Assembly (NCBI GenBank): GCA_900175165.2
Contig: FWWN02000285.1
Location: 65,953 to 129,952 of the forward strand
From: Rhizomucor pusillus
Lineage: Eukaryota; Mucoromycota; Mucoromycetes; Mucorales; Lichtheimiaceae
Length of the DNA: 64,000 nt
Direction: 5' to 3'
The notes under the pieces were generated by a model. It did no database searches, had not been told where the DNA came from, and worked only from the letters and a program-made list of their open reading frames with translations. The translations under genes were made by a program, and so were the position numbers. Each line of letters starts with the position of its first letter. Position 1 is the first letter of the stretch. This document shows, in pieces, positions 1 to 11,610 of this stretch.

Positions 1-594
1 CGATGTTCTTTAGGAGGAGAAAAAAGCTCACCAAGCACAAGTTCTCTGTCTCGTTCGTATCTCTGTTTGTCTCTTTCCAAGGTGGACCTTTGCTGAACAA
101 GTTCACCCGATTGTCTGAGATAGGCTTCCTCCACTTTTGCATGAAATTCGCCGTATCTCGTCCCGTACCAAGCTTCCAGCTCATGCAATTCTTGCAATCG
201 TTCAATAATACGCATATGTAAATCTGCAGTATTACTTTTAGCAAGTCTGCTGTCTTGATATAAAATTAGAAAAGAATGCTTGCCTTTTCTCTGCGAGGTA
301 TAGGATTCATTGATCATTTGCAGCTCTGGCAAGTTATCTATTATCATTATCATGGTTGTTTTTTTCCGTTATTTGAACCAAGTCTGTCTCACGCTGTACA
401 ACGACCATTGTACCTTCGTACACTGCAAAGTGGGAGCGATCCAGAGGCTCATCGGTGTCTAGCTGCTCAGCTGTTCGCAAAGGGGTCATTGGCTTTCGAG
501 GTTGCGGGGTATCTGCCATGGCAGACTCGAACATGACAACGCTGCTCGAGGCAGTCGAGTCTTGCGATGGGCAAGTAAAAGTCTCTTCAAACAT
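1..594 (-). CDS. Hypothetical coiled-coil protein, 3' part cut by the window edge
   Basis: The start is the ATG at 594 (MFEETF...). It lies about 80 bp beyond the stop of the IleRS gene, in tandem on the same strand. The N-terminal ~60 residues are Ser/Thr/Pro-rich and look disordered. A 55-bp intron (338-392, GTGAGA...AATAG) is inferred because it restores the frame exactly (...VVVQ|HNLPELQM...). After it comes a charged stretch rich in Glu, Arg and Gln, including ERLQELHELEAWYG and LERDKQRYERDREL, with heptad-like leucines typical of a coiled coil. The frame is open to base 1, so the C-terminus is missing. I do not recognise the family. The reading frame and intron are visible in the sequence; the coiled coil is inferred from composition. 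Confidence 0.6.
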
Positions 595-673
595 GGTAAT
601 GGTGGTGGTGGACAAAATGAGCAAGAGGAAAGTAAAAGAACAAGAAAAAAAAAAGAGAGAGAGAGAGAAAACT

Positions 674-3600
674 TTAATGCAAAACGCTTGTGCACCGTGC
701 ACACAGTGTATCGGGTTCTACAGAATGGTAGCACCAGCATCGTGGGCACTTGTGACCAGAGGAAGGCTGGGCTGCTATGATACATGACGTGCCTTCTTCC
801 AGTTCGGCCTCTCGTCTATATCTCGACATGTTTGTACCATCATGACTGCTGTGCAGTGTTACCTTGGATGTCACAAAAAGCTCGCTAAGATCAGCTGGGT
901 CCATGCCATGTACAAGCTGACCAATTTTGGTCGAGGGATCAATAGCAATATCAACATTGGCTTCATTTGAGGAACGGATCGCCCTGAAAAGTTAATGTCA
1001 GTAATATAACCAAAGGAAGTGAATCAGAAACATGTAAACAAAGAAAATTACTTTTCTTGGCGGGCAGCTTCCAGCACTTGGTTTACGTGACCCTTGAGTT
1101 GCTTCAGCAGCGTCCACTTGTTCTGTAGATCTTGTTGCCGCCATGCTTGTTCCATGGAAAACCATCCCAGTTTAAATACGGTGGATTCGGGTTTCGGTGT
1201 GATGTTGCGGTAGTTCTCATAGATTTCTTCAGCAGTGTGACATGCCACGGGAGCGAGTGCAGTGGTGTAAGTTTGGAGGATATGGTACAATACAGTCTGT
1301 GCGGATCTACGCGCCAGACTTGCTTGGCGCTCGTTGTACAGTCTGTCCTTGATAACATCAAAGTAAAATGCGGACAGATCGTTCGTCGTAAAGTTTTGAA
1401 TGTGGTGCATAGCTACCATTTAAAGGTTGGCAAATGACAGCCTAGACTAATATCCCGCAAAGATGTATGTACCTTTGTTGTAAGCGAAAGCGTCGAACGC
1501 TGCTGTCACACGATCAGCAAACTCTGTCAGTTCGTGAAGCATATAGCGGTCGATCTATACACAATATCTCAGCATCAGGTATCACATCTCATCGCTACAT
1601 CGGGATACTCTAATCAGTAATTCCTCCTTCTACCTCTTTTAGCTGCGAGTAAGGTACTTGTTCGCTGTGGTGAAAATCAAACAGGTTGCCCAGCAAGAAT
1701 CGAGCCGTTGTTCGGATTTTGCGTACATGTTCAGATATTTGCGCTGTACGACGAGATTTAGCAAATCTTATCGGTAATCGCTACAAACGGGCAAGGAACT
1801 TACCTGTGATGGAAGGTCCTATGCTGACATCGCGTGTGTATTCGCAGTTGGCGACCCACATTCGCAGAACGTCCGTACCATATGCTGGATACAGTTTCTT
1901 ATCCTAAACGCAATCGCTCTTGCATCAGCGGGAAAAAAGCATGAACCACGTCTAACAAAATTTTAAACTGACCTTGCCTCCTTCAGTGATAAGGCTGGGC
2001 ACAATGGTATTTCCAAGACTCTTTGACATTTTGCGTCCCTGCTCGTCCAAAGCGAAGCCGTGTGTTATCAATGTACTGTAGGGTGTTTTACCGGTTAATG
2101 CGACTAGTAGGTGGGTGTAAGCATCATATCCTCCTCCTCAAGTTGCAAAGATAGATCATACTTACTGGATGTTAAAAGTGAAGACTGGAACCAGCCTCGA
2201 TGCTGATCGCTGCCTTCGAGGTATATGTCCGCGACAGGTTTTGCAGCGTCGCGCTCCTTGATCATGGTCCACGACGTTCCGCTATCAAACCACACGTCCA
2301 TAGTATCGTAGCCACGTCTGTAGGTTCTTCCATTATTGCGATACTCAGGTGCCACAAACACTGCATCGTCAGCTTCCTCCCACCAGATATCTGTGCCTTT
2401 TTCTTCGAATAGCCGGATAATATGCTCCACCGAGGCATCGGTTAACAGCGCCTCGCCGGTCTCAACGTCATACAGTGCCGGGATCGGAACGCCCCACGCC
2501 CGCTGCCGTGAAATGCACCATTCCTTTCGAGATAATGTAAACTGTTCCAGCCGACGAATGGCTAACCCAAATTAGGAAGCATGTTTTTGAAATTAAACGT
2601 ATCTCCCGAACAACCAACTTACAAACTTCAGGTACCATCCGCACAGACTTGAGCGCTTCGACGGCGGTCTTTTGTAAATCCTCCACGTTTGCGAACCATT
2701 GCGCTGTTGCTCTCAACATGACAGGTTTCTTTGTCCGCCAGTCGTAAGGGTACTTGTGAGTGTAGTCTTCCTCCTTCAGGATAGCTTTGGATTCCCTGAG
2801 TGCGTCAATGACAGCTGCTGCGCCCTCAGTGAAGGCATCCAAGCCGGCCAACTTGTCGCCCACTTCCTTCGTATATCGTCCCTGATCATCCACAGGACCG
2901 AACGGCTTGATGCCCATTGCTTGGCACACTTCATAGTCCTCCATACCATGGTCAGGGGCGGTATGCACAAGACCTGTACCAGACTCGCTCGTGACGTGTG
3001 CACCAGCAATGACCGGTGACTCTGCATTTGTCAGCCAGTGTCGATATCTCAAACCGACAAGCTCGGTACCGAGGCATTCGCGCACAATAGGTAAAGGTTC
3101 GGTGTGACCCAGAGCCTGCTGGAAAGCTTCTATGAGGTCTGTTGCTACCAGATAATGATCTTCGCCTGCCTTGACAACCGAGTAGCTCAACTCTGGATTG
3201 ACAGAGATAGCAAGGTTGGCCGGGATCGTCCACGGCGTGGTGGTCCAGATTACTGCGTACAGGTTGGAGATATCCTTCAGAGCAGGAGCTACATACAATC
3301 TAAGATTTTAGATAACCAATGATGAGCAAATCCTTGTGGCTGTTATTCGCTTACTTTTGCTTGTAACGGGAAACCGAACATGAAGAGACCGGGATACATG
3401 CTGCTCGTTGTATTCAAGTTCGGATTCTGCAAGAGCTGATCTATGTGCGTGCGTGTTTCCATCCAAGAATCAGTGCTAAATCCTTATTAAACTTTATAGG
3501 GCTTTTTTCATTTACCTGGATGATGGTGACCAATACACAGGTTTCAATTGTCGATAGATATAGCCCTTCTTCATCATGTCACGAAAGACACGCAGCTGAC

Positions 3601-4319
3601 GTATCTCATACTCCTTGGCTTATTTTCATGTTGGTTTAAAAAACATTTCATTTGATATGCAAGATGACTTACTCATTGTTAAATATGGATTCTCCCAGTC
3701 TCCGAGGACAGCCCAGCTCATGAATGCTTTCTTTTGCTTTTCAATCTCCCGCTGTGCACGTCGTTTGGCCAATGCACGTATTTCCACAGCCGTCAGCTCC
3801 TTTCCCTTTTCCTAACATGCCACACCCAGTAGTCAACATGCACGCTGTGATTAGATAATTTTTCCAAATTTCAAAACGTTACTCGAATTTCTTCCAAAGC
3901 TTTCAACTCGATCGGTAAGCCGTGACAATCCCATCCAGGTCGATACCACACCTTGTGGCCCTGCAGAATTTTGTATCGATTCACAATGTCCTTTAGAATC
4001 TTGTTCATAGCATGGCCTACCATGCTGTGTCAGTCATTTTTCCTTAGGTAACATAGATCTACTACTGACCCGAATGCACGTCTCCATTGGCGTAAGGTGG
4101 TCCGTCGTGAAGAATGAAGAGATCTTTAGGATTATTCTCGAGTTGCCAGGGGTACAAATCTTTTGTGCAGCGATCTCGGAACAAATACTCGCGGGTAGCT
4201 GCGCGGGCACGCAGTTCGAACGGTGTCTTTGGAAGCAGCAATGTGTTCGAGTACGCATTCTTTCCTGCTCTGACAGTCGCGCTTGTGAACAACCGGCGCG
4301 ACTGGACAATTATCCGCAT
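674..4319 (-). CDS. ISM1: Mitochondrial isoleucyl-tRNA synthetase
   Basis: A multi-exon class I aminoacyl-tRNA synthetase that charges tRNA-Ile, probably in mitochondria. The start is the ATG at 4319. The N-terminus ([20 protein letters not shown]) is basic and hydroxylated like a mitochondrial targeting peptide. The HIGH-region block [13 protein letters not shown] is followed across an intron by HAMNKIL. The KMSKS loop reads [14 protein letters not shown] near 2020. The editing-domain region lies in the 2468-3298 exon. The C-terminal exon (674-904) carries the IleRS zinc-binding tail, with KCPRCW followed by a second CARC pair. At least eight exons are visible, separated by short GT-AG introns. 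Bacterial-type IleRS features (the C-terminal zinc finger) fit the organellar rather than the cytosolic enzyme. The stop is TAA at 674-676. Confidence 0.93.
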
Positions 4320-4652
4320 TCCGTGAGTGAGACGGCGCACTGGGTTGTATCAAAAAGGTAACCTTTTTTCTCCTTCCCTTCGATGTCCCCCGGTTTGACA
4401 AGCGGAGCTGTCTTTGCAACGACAAAAAGGGTAAAAAGAAAAGATATACGATACAATTCAAAAAATCATAGATGAGGATACACGAGGAAAGTAAATCAAT
4501 CTAACAAATAAGGAGGACACATCAGGACAAAAGGAAAAAAATAATATACATGCCGAGGACAAAACAAAAGGAGGGATGGGAATTGGTGTAAAAGGGAATG
4601 ATAGCAAAAACAAATGTCAAGTTCTTGAATGGGTATGAAATGCATATAAAAT

Positions 4653-6351
4653 TCATTGCGCGTAAATACCGTTCAGCCTCCAGGAAGAGTCGTGCTCTCG
4701 ACCGCCTTGAAATAAGAGCCAGGTTGAAGGATCGTTACTGCTGCTGCTGCTGCCGGGATCTCTTCTTTGTTGGTACTGCTGCTGCTGTTGCTGTTGTTGC
4801 GATAATGTTTGCTGCGGGTGTAACAGTAAATGCTGCTGAGGAGACTGGAGCTGAGAGAGGTTCGGATAATCATAGAGCAGAGGCGGCGAATGTTGCTGCT
4901 GATGCTGATGCTGAGAATATTGGCGTAAATGAGGTGGCGAAAACGACGGAGGGAACGTATCCACGCTGCTTCCGGCGACGCTGGTTGGACCAATTGAAAG
5001 ATCGCCCAAAAATCCAGCTCCTCCTCTAAAGCAACACTTGATAAACAATTGCTTGGTTGTCAACTATATGCAGTGTATTTCTTACCGGAGGAAATTGCCT
5101 GGATGGATATGCGCCGCGTGCTGTGATTGCCAAGCGGTGGACTGTGCAGCAACATTGGAGTGAGCTGATTTGTCATTTTGCGAGCGGCCCCAAGAGAGTC
5201 TGATACGAGACGATCCAATCTGGAATCCGTTCATTTGCTCGATAGCTGTCTCTGCTGACTGCCGAGTGACATATTGAACAAAGCCGCATCCCTTATTGGG
5301 CGGGATTTTGACATAGACAATGTCGCCAAAGGGAGCGAAGTACTGACGCAACTCATCTTCTGTCACAGGTGACGATAAGCCGCCAATGAAGACGGTGGTG
5401 TTGGTTGGGTCAGTGATTTGCTGCACGAGGGCAGGTGCCTGAAGCGCCAGCTGATGGTAACGTGCATTGCTGTTTTTAGGAGTCGCAAGAGATACTCGCA
5501 TAGGCCGACTGCCGCAGTACACTCCATTCATGTCGGTCAAGGCGCTTTGCTGTTCGTTAGGGTCACGGAAACGGACAAACCCATATCCGCGAGAGAGCCC
5601 TGACACGGGATCCGTCATGACTTTTGCAGAGTGGCACGAAGGGTAATGCTGGCGGAACAAGGCCTGAGAAAAATACGTAGCAATCGAGTAATGCTTAAGT
5701 AATAGAGGGATACAACGCAGATTTGTATGTGCCTAGGCTCACACTTACCAACAACAATGTCTCGTCTACCTCGCTGCCAAGATCACCCACAAACAAACTG
5801 TACTCTTGCGCCCGATCCTCTCTGTAAGCAAAGCAACTGCCAGTGAGCGGCCCCCATGCAAGCCTGAATCCGATTAGTCAAAATTGGAAAATGGGTCGAC
5901 GCTTACTTTCGGTCATGGATTCCACCACCGGAGGCCCAGTTAAGCCTAAATGTTCGTTGGCTATTTGGCAACTTGGTCCCGTGAACGGTAGCTAGCACTC
6001 GCTGCGCCGCGAGCGGTGAGGAAAAGTCGACGAATGCGTAGCCTGCACTGATACTGGTTTGCGTCAGTCATTTCACAAACAGGGTTTCAGTCCCAGATGT
6101 TTCCAATATACCCGGTGCGTTTATCACGTATCAGTTTGACGATAATGTCTTCGCCCAGGGACATCCAGAGCTGGCGAAGATACTGCTCGTCCATCCATGG
6201 CTCAAGATCGCCCATCCTTTTTTACATCAACTGCGGTCAAGACACAAGAATATATATGTGTAGCATTTCGTGACAAATCTTACCACAGCGTCGTCTTGGA
6301 CCCATCAGCTTCGGGCAGGTATGGATACTCGAATGGCTGCGGGTGGACCAT
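4653..6351 (-). CDS. Three-RRM RNA-binding protein (Nam8/Csx1/TRNAU1AP-like)
   Basis: The start is the ATG at 6351 (MVHPQPFEYPYLPEADGSKTTL), and the first intron splits the tryptophan of WMGDLEPWMDE, the typical start of RRM1 in this family. RRM1 is followed by RRM2 (SLFVGDLGSEVDETLL, RGYGFVRF) and RRM3 (TTVFIGGLSSPVTEDELRQYF, GCGFVQYV). The domain order and the WMGDLxPWMDE signature match fungal Nam8/Csx1 and the animal tRNA-Sec associated protein. Such proteins act in U1-dependent splicing or in mRNA stability under stress; which role applies here is not visible. The last exon (4653-5025), after an intron at 5026-5085, is a low-complexity tail rich in Gln, Ser and Pro with runs of Gln encoded by CAG/CAA. 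Upstream (6360-6650) is a pyrimidine-rich promoter-like tract on the coding strand. Confidence 0.88.
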
Positions 6352-6624
6352 CGTTTTTTTCTTTCCCGTTGAAGAAAAGAAGAGAATAACTTGACCGAGA
6401 TAAGGTTACAAGGTTATCAATGGGGGAGGAAAAGTGAGAGCAGTTGGCGGTGGGAAGGAAAGCAGAAAGAAGAAGAAAGGGAAAAAAGATGTACGCCGAG
6501 AAAGAAAAAGGAAACGAAGGGACAAGGGAATATCCAAAAAATAGAGAAGGCCCCACGGATTCCCGACGGGTGGGATCAGCTGAAAGAAGTAAGGCGACAG
6601 GCGGGCGGGCGCATTCAAGATCGA

Positions 6625-7078
6625 TTAAAGGAGCAGGAGCAGAGGGTTCTCCCACCTGTAACGTGTACCTGTGTGTGTTTTCGCAATTGTCGCACGGACA
6701 ACACCCTGTGACCAAATGCAGTACCCGTCGTCACTTTTTTTTCTGAACTGTTCTCGGAGATCCCTGAAAAGGGCAAGCTTCCCCCATGCTCCTCCCCCAA
6801 CCGGTGGCACTGACTCTGAGATGGTTACACTAGGAGCCAAATCGTTGATAACACGCAGTGAGGCGGCGTTGGGCGGCGGAGGCTGCCCCTTGAAAACGTC
6901 GGCGATGTCCAAATGCTTAGCAATGTTTTCCAAGAGTGGTAAGATGCAGGATCGACTTGATACTGTCGTATATCACGACGAGATGCTTGCAAAATCTACT
7001 TTTCTTGGCGATACTCTGCGATGCAATGCTGCGCCTTAATCCGGAGTGGATATCAGCATGAGCATACTGTATATGCAA
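6625..7078 (-). CDS. Possible small hypothetical gene or exon pair (weak)
   Basis: On the minus strand, two open segments join through a putative 37-bp intron around 6965-7000 and read ...RRSIASQSIAKK|ISSRSCILPLLENIAKHLDIADVF... followed by a Pro/Gly-rich part (VPPVGGGAWGKLALFRDLREQF). The composition looks protein-like. There is no ATG at the 5' end, so any real gene would need another exon upstream. The proposed intron is short for this genome, and the plus strand is also open here. I do not recognise the sequence. It could equally be 5' non-coding DNA of the RRM gene. Confidence 0.22.
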
Positions 7079-7640
7079 CTAGATGCATCCATATATCAAC
7101 CATTCTACCACGTAACAATCTGATAAAAACGTAAATGTTCACACGCGCTACATATTAGAACTACATATTTTTGAACTCCAAAATCGATATAAAATGTCGT
7201 CAAACATTTTATCCAGTAACTATCAAGTAGTAATATATCCGGTATTTATCAATAATCACTTAGCGCCAGTCATTTGGATATATTTACTTACTATATCACT
7301 GCTTGCAATGGAAGGACAAAAACCCGATCTTTGTAGCATCATATATACGTAGCTGATGAAATGCCCCAGATTGCCATAAGCTTTTCCCACATCAATATAC
7401 AAATATGGAAATACAGGATGAAAGCAAGTTTTTCTCTTTTGGACAAGAATGTCCAATATGGCAAGGATAGCGTGGGGAAGCATGAATGACAAGGGAAGAC
7501 TTGCATATCACTCACATCATTGCAAATTTTGTTCGTAGCTAAAATGATCCACGACTGTACATTTTTTATTCGCACAAGCAAAGACTATTTACACAGCTAA
7601 AGGTAAGAAAAAGGATTTACAGACGCGAAGAAGTGGTGAT
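7079..7640. other. AT-rich intergenic region
   Basis: This stretch lies downstream of the DUF1264 gene and is markedly AT-rich. It probably contains the 3' UTR of that gene. I see no credible coding exon, repeat or RNA gene in it. Confidence 0.5.
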
Positions 7641-8386
7641 TCAACCCTTCTTAAATTCAACCGGTTGAGGCTGCACTTGGACGGCTTGGCCAGCTTGCCA
7701 AGGGTCGGCACCGGGAAGAGGCTTGTAATCGGGAAAGTCCTTGCGCTCTTCACGCTTCTTGTCGATATTGATGCCTTCATCTTGTTCACGCTGCTTGGCC
7801 AGCTTGGGGCACAGCTGACCGTCACCCGTGAGCGCCATCATGAGCTGCGCAGGACCCAAAGGCAAGTTATCTCCGCGGTCCACCTGCCATGTATGCCAAG
7901 TCTTGCCATAAGTCTTTTGAAGAGTAAGCAGGGCTTGTCGCTCGGTGGCTTGGACACCGATTTCGGGCATCAACTTTGGCATGGGTAAGGCAAGGCTGCC
8001 TCCGCGAACTTCATAGTCATGGGAGTGCCAATATCTCTTTTCGTCATCCGGAAGGCCTAGACCGCATTTAGAGTAAAGAAAAACTATTCGCGTCAGCGTT
8101 GGCATAGCTTACTTGAAAAAAGCTTCTCAGAGATGATGTACTCGATACCAATCAATCGAGCATCAGAGCGAGGGCTATCATAAATGATGCACTGACGGAA
8201 GTCCTCGTTAACGTGAGTGCACAAGTGATGTGCATGGACTTGACGCGTTTGATCGTGTGCATAAAAGTGGAAGCCACAGATATGTTCGCAAATGTTCTTG
8301 ATAGGATCAAAGGCCTGGGTGTTTGCACCGGCAGCGCCAACAACCTTAGATTGAGCAGACAAAGTTTCACCGGGAGTATTGGCCAT
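7641..8386 (-). CDS. Oil-body-associated protein-like (DUF1264/OBAP family)
   Basis: Two exons (8386-8113 and 8056-7641) separated by a 56-bp intron (GTAAGC...TCTAG) give 229 residues. The start is MANTPGETLSAQSKVV. Family features visible are FHFYAHDQTRQVHAHHLCTH near residues 38-57, RQCIIYDS, ARLIGIEYIISEKLF, the block EKRYWHSHDYEVRGG and the tail block GKTWHTWQVDRGDNLPLG. Plant members (OBAP1/2) locate to oil bodies; bacterial and fungal members are mostly uncharacterised. A role at lipid droplets is therefore inference from the family. A TATA-like element on the minus strand (8447-8454) lies about 60 bp upstream of the ATG. Confidence 0.88.
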
Positions 8387-8446
8387 GATTTCTTGTGTTC
8401 AAGAGAAGAAAGTGAAGTAGAAACGACAGAACAGGAATGCGTAGCG

Positions 8447-8454
8447 CTCTTATA
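8447..8454 (-). promoter_or_regulatory. TATA-like box of the DUF1264 gene
   Basis: The minus strand reads TATAAGAG about 60 bp before the ATG at 8386. Spacing and sequence suit a core promoter; no transcription data are available. Confidence 0.4.
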
Positions 8455-8769
8455 TGTGGAAATTTATCTGAACTTGGTATGATGTCAAGCGTAAACTTTT
8501 CGTCACAATGAGAAGCGTGTAGCTTTTCAGAAAAAAAGGATGTGGGGCTGGATCGGACAGGACTGTTTCGTGTCAAATTAACATGTGTCCGTCTCATTAG
8601 ATATCGTTCAAAGTGAAGAGCAGCCGCACTTATTCTAACCAGATGAGTAGAATCCTGCATTTCGTAAATGGGAGCGGCTCTTCCCAAGTCACACAAGATC
8701 ACGGTAATTAGTGATAGAGTTCCGATCGCGATAGTAAAAAGGTCTTCGTTTGATCCTTGGTTGCGCTAG

Positions 8770-10320
8770 CATTTCAAACATGAGCGATATTTGGTTGACC
8801 GAACTTCTAAAAATGGATGAGCGTTGCTGCATAACAATGAAGTTCGGAATTAAAAAGTCGCGTCCCCATGTTCGGATCTGCCATGAACTCCGGACCGCTC
8901 CAAACACCAGCGACGACCGACTTGAATGCAAGACTGAGCGATGAAATGACAATGGCAAGCAATGATTTCTGCACAGTGACAGTCTAAATCTTGCAATCGA
9001 ATCATTATGTTTGACGGATCCGACGGTTGCCGGCATTGACTGCAACAAGATCATGACGATAAAATGGGTTCAGGAGTTGGAACGTCTTGGAGGATAAGCA
9101 AGACGCCTTGTTCATACTACGCTTCAATGATCGCAGATCAGTTCATGCTTCCGATGAACAAGTTGACGTTTTGGATGCAACAACGGATAACTTGACTTTT
9201 GTCGCGCAAACTCCTGCTGCACTCCATCACGAGCGAGACAAATAGTTGCGTTTGACCACAATATCAGAAGGAGATGCTGCTGAACATCTTATCTGAATCC
9301 GTAAAATGTATACAAAGCACAAGCTAGCGGACCATATCCCCAGTGTTTATGCTCTTTCCCAAGATTTTCTAAACGCAATCGATGCAAACGATCTAAACAC
9401 TGCCTTAGCATTTCAGGTGCACGGTAAATATTGAGACATTAAATAATACAGTCTATGAGGGAGATGATCTTTAGAAACAGGCTTTGACATAACAGCATAT
9501 CCGATCCAGCCACAATATGACGCGATGTACACATTCTTAGAGGTTGCAAGCCTTGGGCTGCCATATTCTATTCAAATTCTGCAGGAACTTACGACGCTGC
9601 CAACATTGAATGATCTTACAATAAGATTAGCAAGATATTTTGAGAACAGTGCAGAAGATCTACACATCCTTCACGGCAGTGAGAAGGACATTGGAAAACC
9701 TTTGATTCATTAGCCTTCCGACAATTGGATGATGCGAAAAGGGACAGGCATCGTCCTGTCTTATGGTCTTTTAAGTAATAAGTTATCGTTACCCGGCTCG
9801 TCACCTGAAATCCTGAACTCTCTATCCACATACTCCCTACTTCAAATACGTGGCAGCGAAACGGCATTCTCGCTGGTAACCAGCGTCCCATAGACATGAC
9901 AACAAGCACAAGTGTAACAAAAGACCAAGCTCTGTGCATGTTTTTCTACGTCGAATATGCCGAGAAGAGCATCAAAAAATACACGCAGAAGCTAGAAAAG
10001 CTCAGCGAACATGAAATATGTCACAACGCCAATCCAAGACAACCAATCTTGGTATCAATGCAGAATCCTTGGTGATCCATCAACTACCGGAAGTATATCA
10101 GCAGCGCAATGGAGCCTACCAACATAAGCTATCAATCAAAGGTGCTGGTCAGATTAACACCATTGCCCTATGGCTATCTATGCACAAATCAAGCTACTCG
10201 ACGAGGTGTCCCAGCCTGATGATCCTGCAAATAACGTACTATTTGAGTCTCAAAACATGACCACCGAACAGTTCTTAGAAGCAGTAAAAAAGCACACCTG
10301 ACTCTCAGCGAAAAGAGCGC
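8770..10320 (+). pseudogene. Decayed protein-coding region, possibly F-box/LRR-like
   Basis: Several plus-strand segments look like protein but are broken by stops and frame changes. They include QELERL then LEDKQDALFILRFNDRRS around 9070-9240, a short KEMLLNILSES block near 9280 that recalls an F-box helix, and 9305-9715. The last segment reads through a plausible 56-bp intron (9426-9481) from ALAFQVHG into FDITAYPIQPQYDAM and LPTLNDLTIRLARYFEN, with leucine spacing like a leucine-rich repeat. A further segment at 9930-10070 (QALCMFFYVEYAEKS... PRQPILVSM) has a relative near 37.5 kb. In-frame stops at about 9246 and 10072 and the lack of an intact start argue for decay. The family assignment is inference only. 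Confidence 0.35.
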
Positions 10321-10566
10321 AGTGAGATTTGCGAAATAGTGCGCGGAGATTCGCCTGTTGTTTTAGCTATTGTCTATATTCCTTTCTATCTTGACCCTAT
10401 TTCCTCGTATACTGTGTGAGTGCTGTCATATCTGACACTGGATCATCGCCTCTCCGATAATCTGTCACACGAGGACTCTGGATAATGAAACAGACCTATG
10501 TGGTAATCAAACCAAATTCTTTGTTCTTATTTTTGAGCACAATAAATACGAGTCTCACAGATCTAT

Positions 10567-10851
10567 CTATTCATTACTGTTACTACCACCATTATCAACC
10601 ACTTGGTCAGTGAAAGAATATAATGCATATGGCCATCGATAGAACATGCTTTCTTGTTCAGTATTCTTAGAAATGTAGGACGCATCTTCGTGAATTAGAA
10701 CTGGTTTCGACGGCACTGACCCGGCATAGTTGATATTTCCATCGTCTCTCAATGTTGAAGCTACCTCCTAGAAATCTAAAGCATATAGATCAACAAAGGC
10801 TTGAAGGCATCCATATACATCTTGATAGCTTAACGACAAGACAAACCACAT
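10567..10851 (-). CDS. Possible small two-exon hypothetical protein (weak)
   Basis: A model with an ATG at 10851, a 51-bp GT-AG intron (10768-10818) and a stop at 10567 gives 77 residues (MWFVLSLSYQD|EVASTLRDDGN...). Without splicing, the frame is the same but contains one TAG. Either a short intron or a decayed gene explains this. No recognisable domain is present; the C-terminus is Asn/Gly/Ser-rich. Confidence 0.22.
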
Positions 10852-11559
10852 AGTTATCCACCGTTACTAACATGAAAAAGTAATATTTTGTCCTATGGAC
10901 CACGCTGCACATATAAAGAGTAAAATGTATTAACATTCTGTAGCGCGCAGAGACTCGGATAGTTCGAGTATAAAACAGCTCACAAGCAAATTGTTCCAGA
11001 TTTTTAATTCGACGATCACTACAGAGCATTCACTCAAAGGGATGAGTCTAAGAAAGAGTAACATGCAGCAAAAAGGGAGTGGTCTCTTGGATTTTTGGCA
11101 GCAAGGGGATCTTTAACCGCTGAGCAACCGCCCCCAAAACATCCGATTATCCTAATGTGATCCGCACGAGTATGGATAGAAAGCCGCTGCTGTCGCCACA
11201 CTGCTGTCATCGATTATCCTTAGCGGAGTTGCAGAGCTGCCAGTTGAATCGACATTGTGGCCACTCAAGCTCGGTTGTCTTTTAGACACGCCCGCCTTTT
11301 TATATGTTGCCACCAAACACCTATTAATAATGGTCAACTACCATGAATATAATCGCGTCACACGACTGCGGGTGACAATGTCTATTTTTGAACCTTCCGC
11401 AAACTTTCAGCATACCTCCTTCAAAGACGAAAAGAAGAAGCAAAAACTTTCTCTCCTTTATTCAGGAGAAACGTAATATGTGTTTGTTGCTTGATATAAT
11501 GGATCCTCGAAATTTTTTTCTCGGCCCCCTTTTCAAACGCTCCTTGGTTACAAACCAGG
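10852..11559. other. Intergenic region upstream of CotH
   Basis: I found no convincing coding sequence here. The stretch leads into the CotH promoter. Confidence 0.4.
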
Positions 11560-11567
11560 TATAAATA
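11560..11567 (+). promoter_or_regulatory. TATA box of the CotH gene
   Basis: TATAAATA lies 51 bp before the ATG at 11611, a good core-promoter match. It suggests a short 5' UTR. Confidence 0.5.
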
Positions 11568-11610
11568 AAATTTGGATCGATTATTCTCAAGCAATTCTCT
11601 TCCTTTTGCT

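Noticed and set aside
4598..5029. Plus-strand Ala/Glu-rich frame
   Set aside because: Antisense of the CAG/CAA-rich tail of the RRM protein.
9616..9939. Minus-strand frame with a signal-peptide-like start (MHRAWSFVTLVLVVM)
   Set aside because: It overlaps plus-strand segments with leucine-repeat-like coding character, and no family matches.
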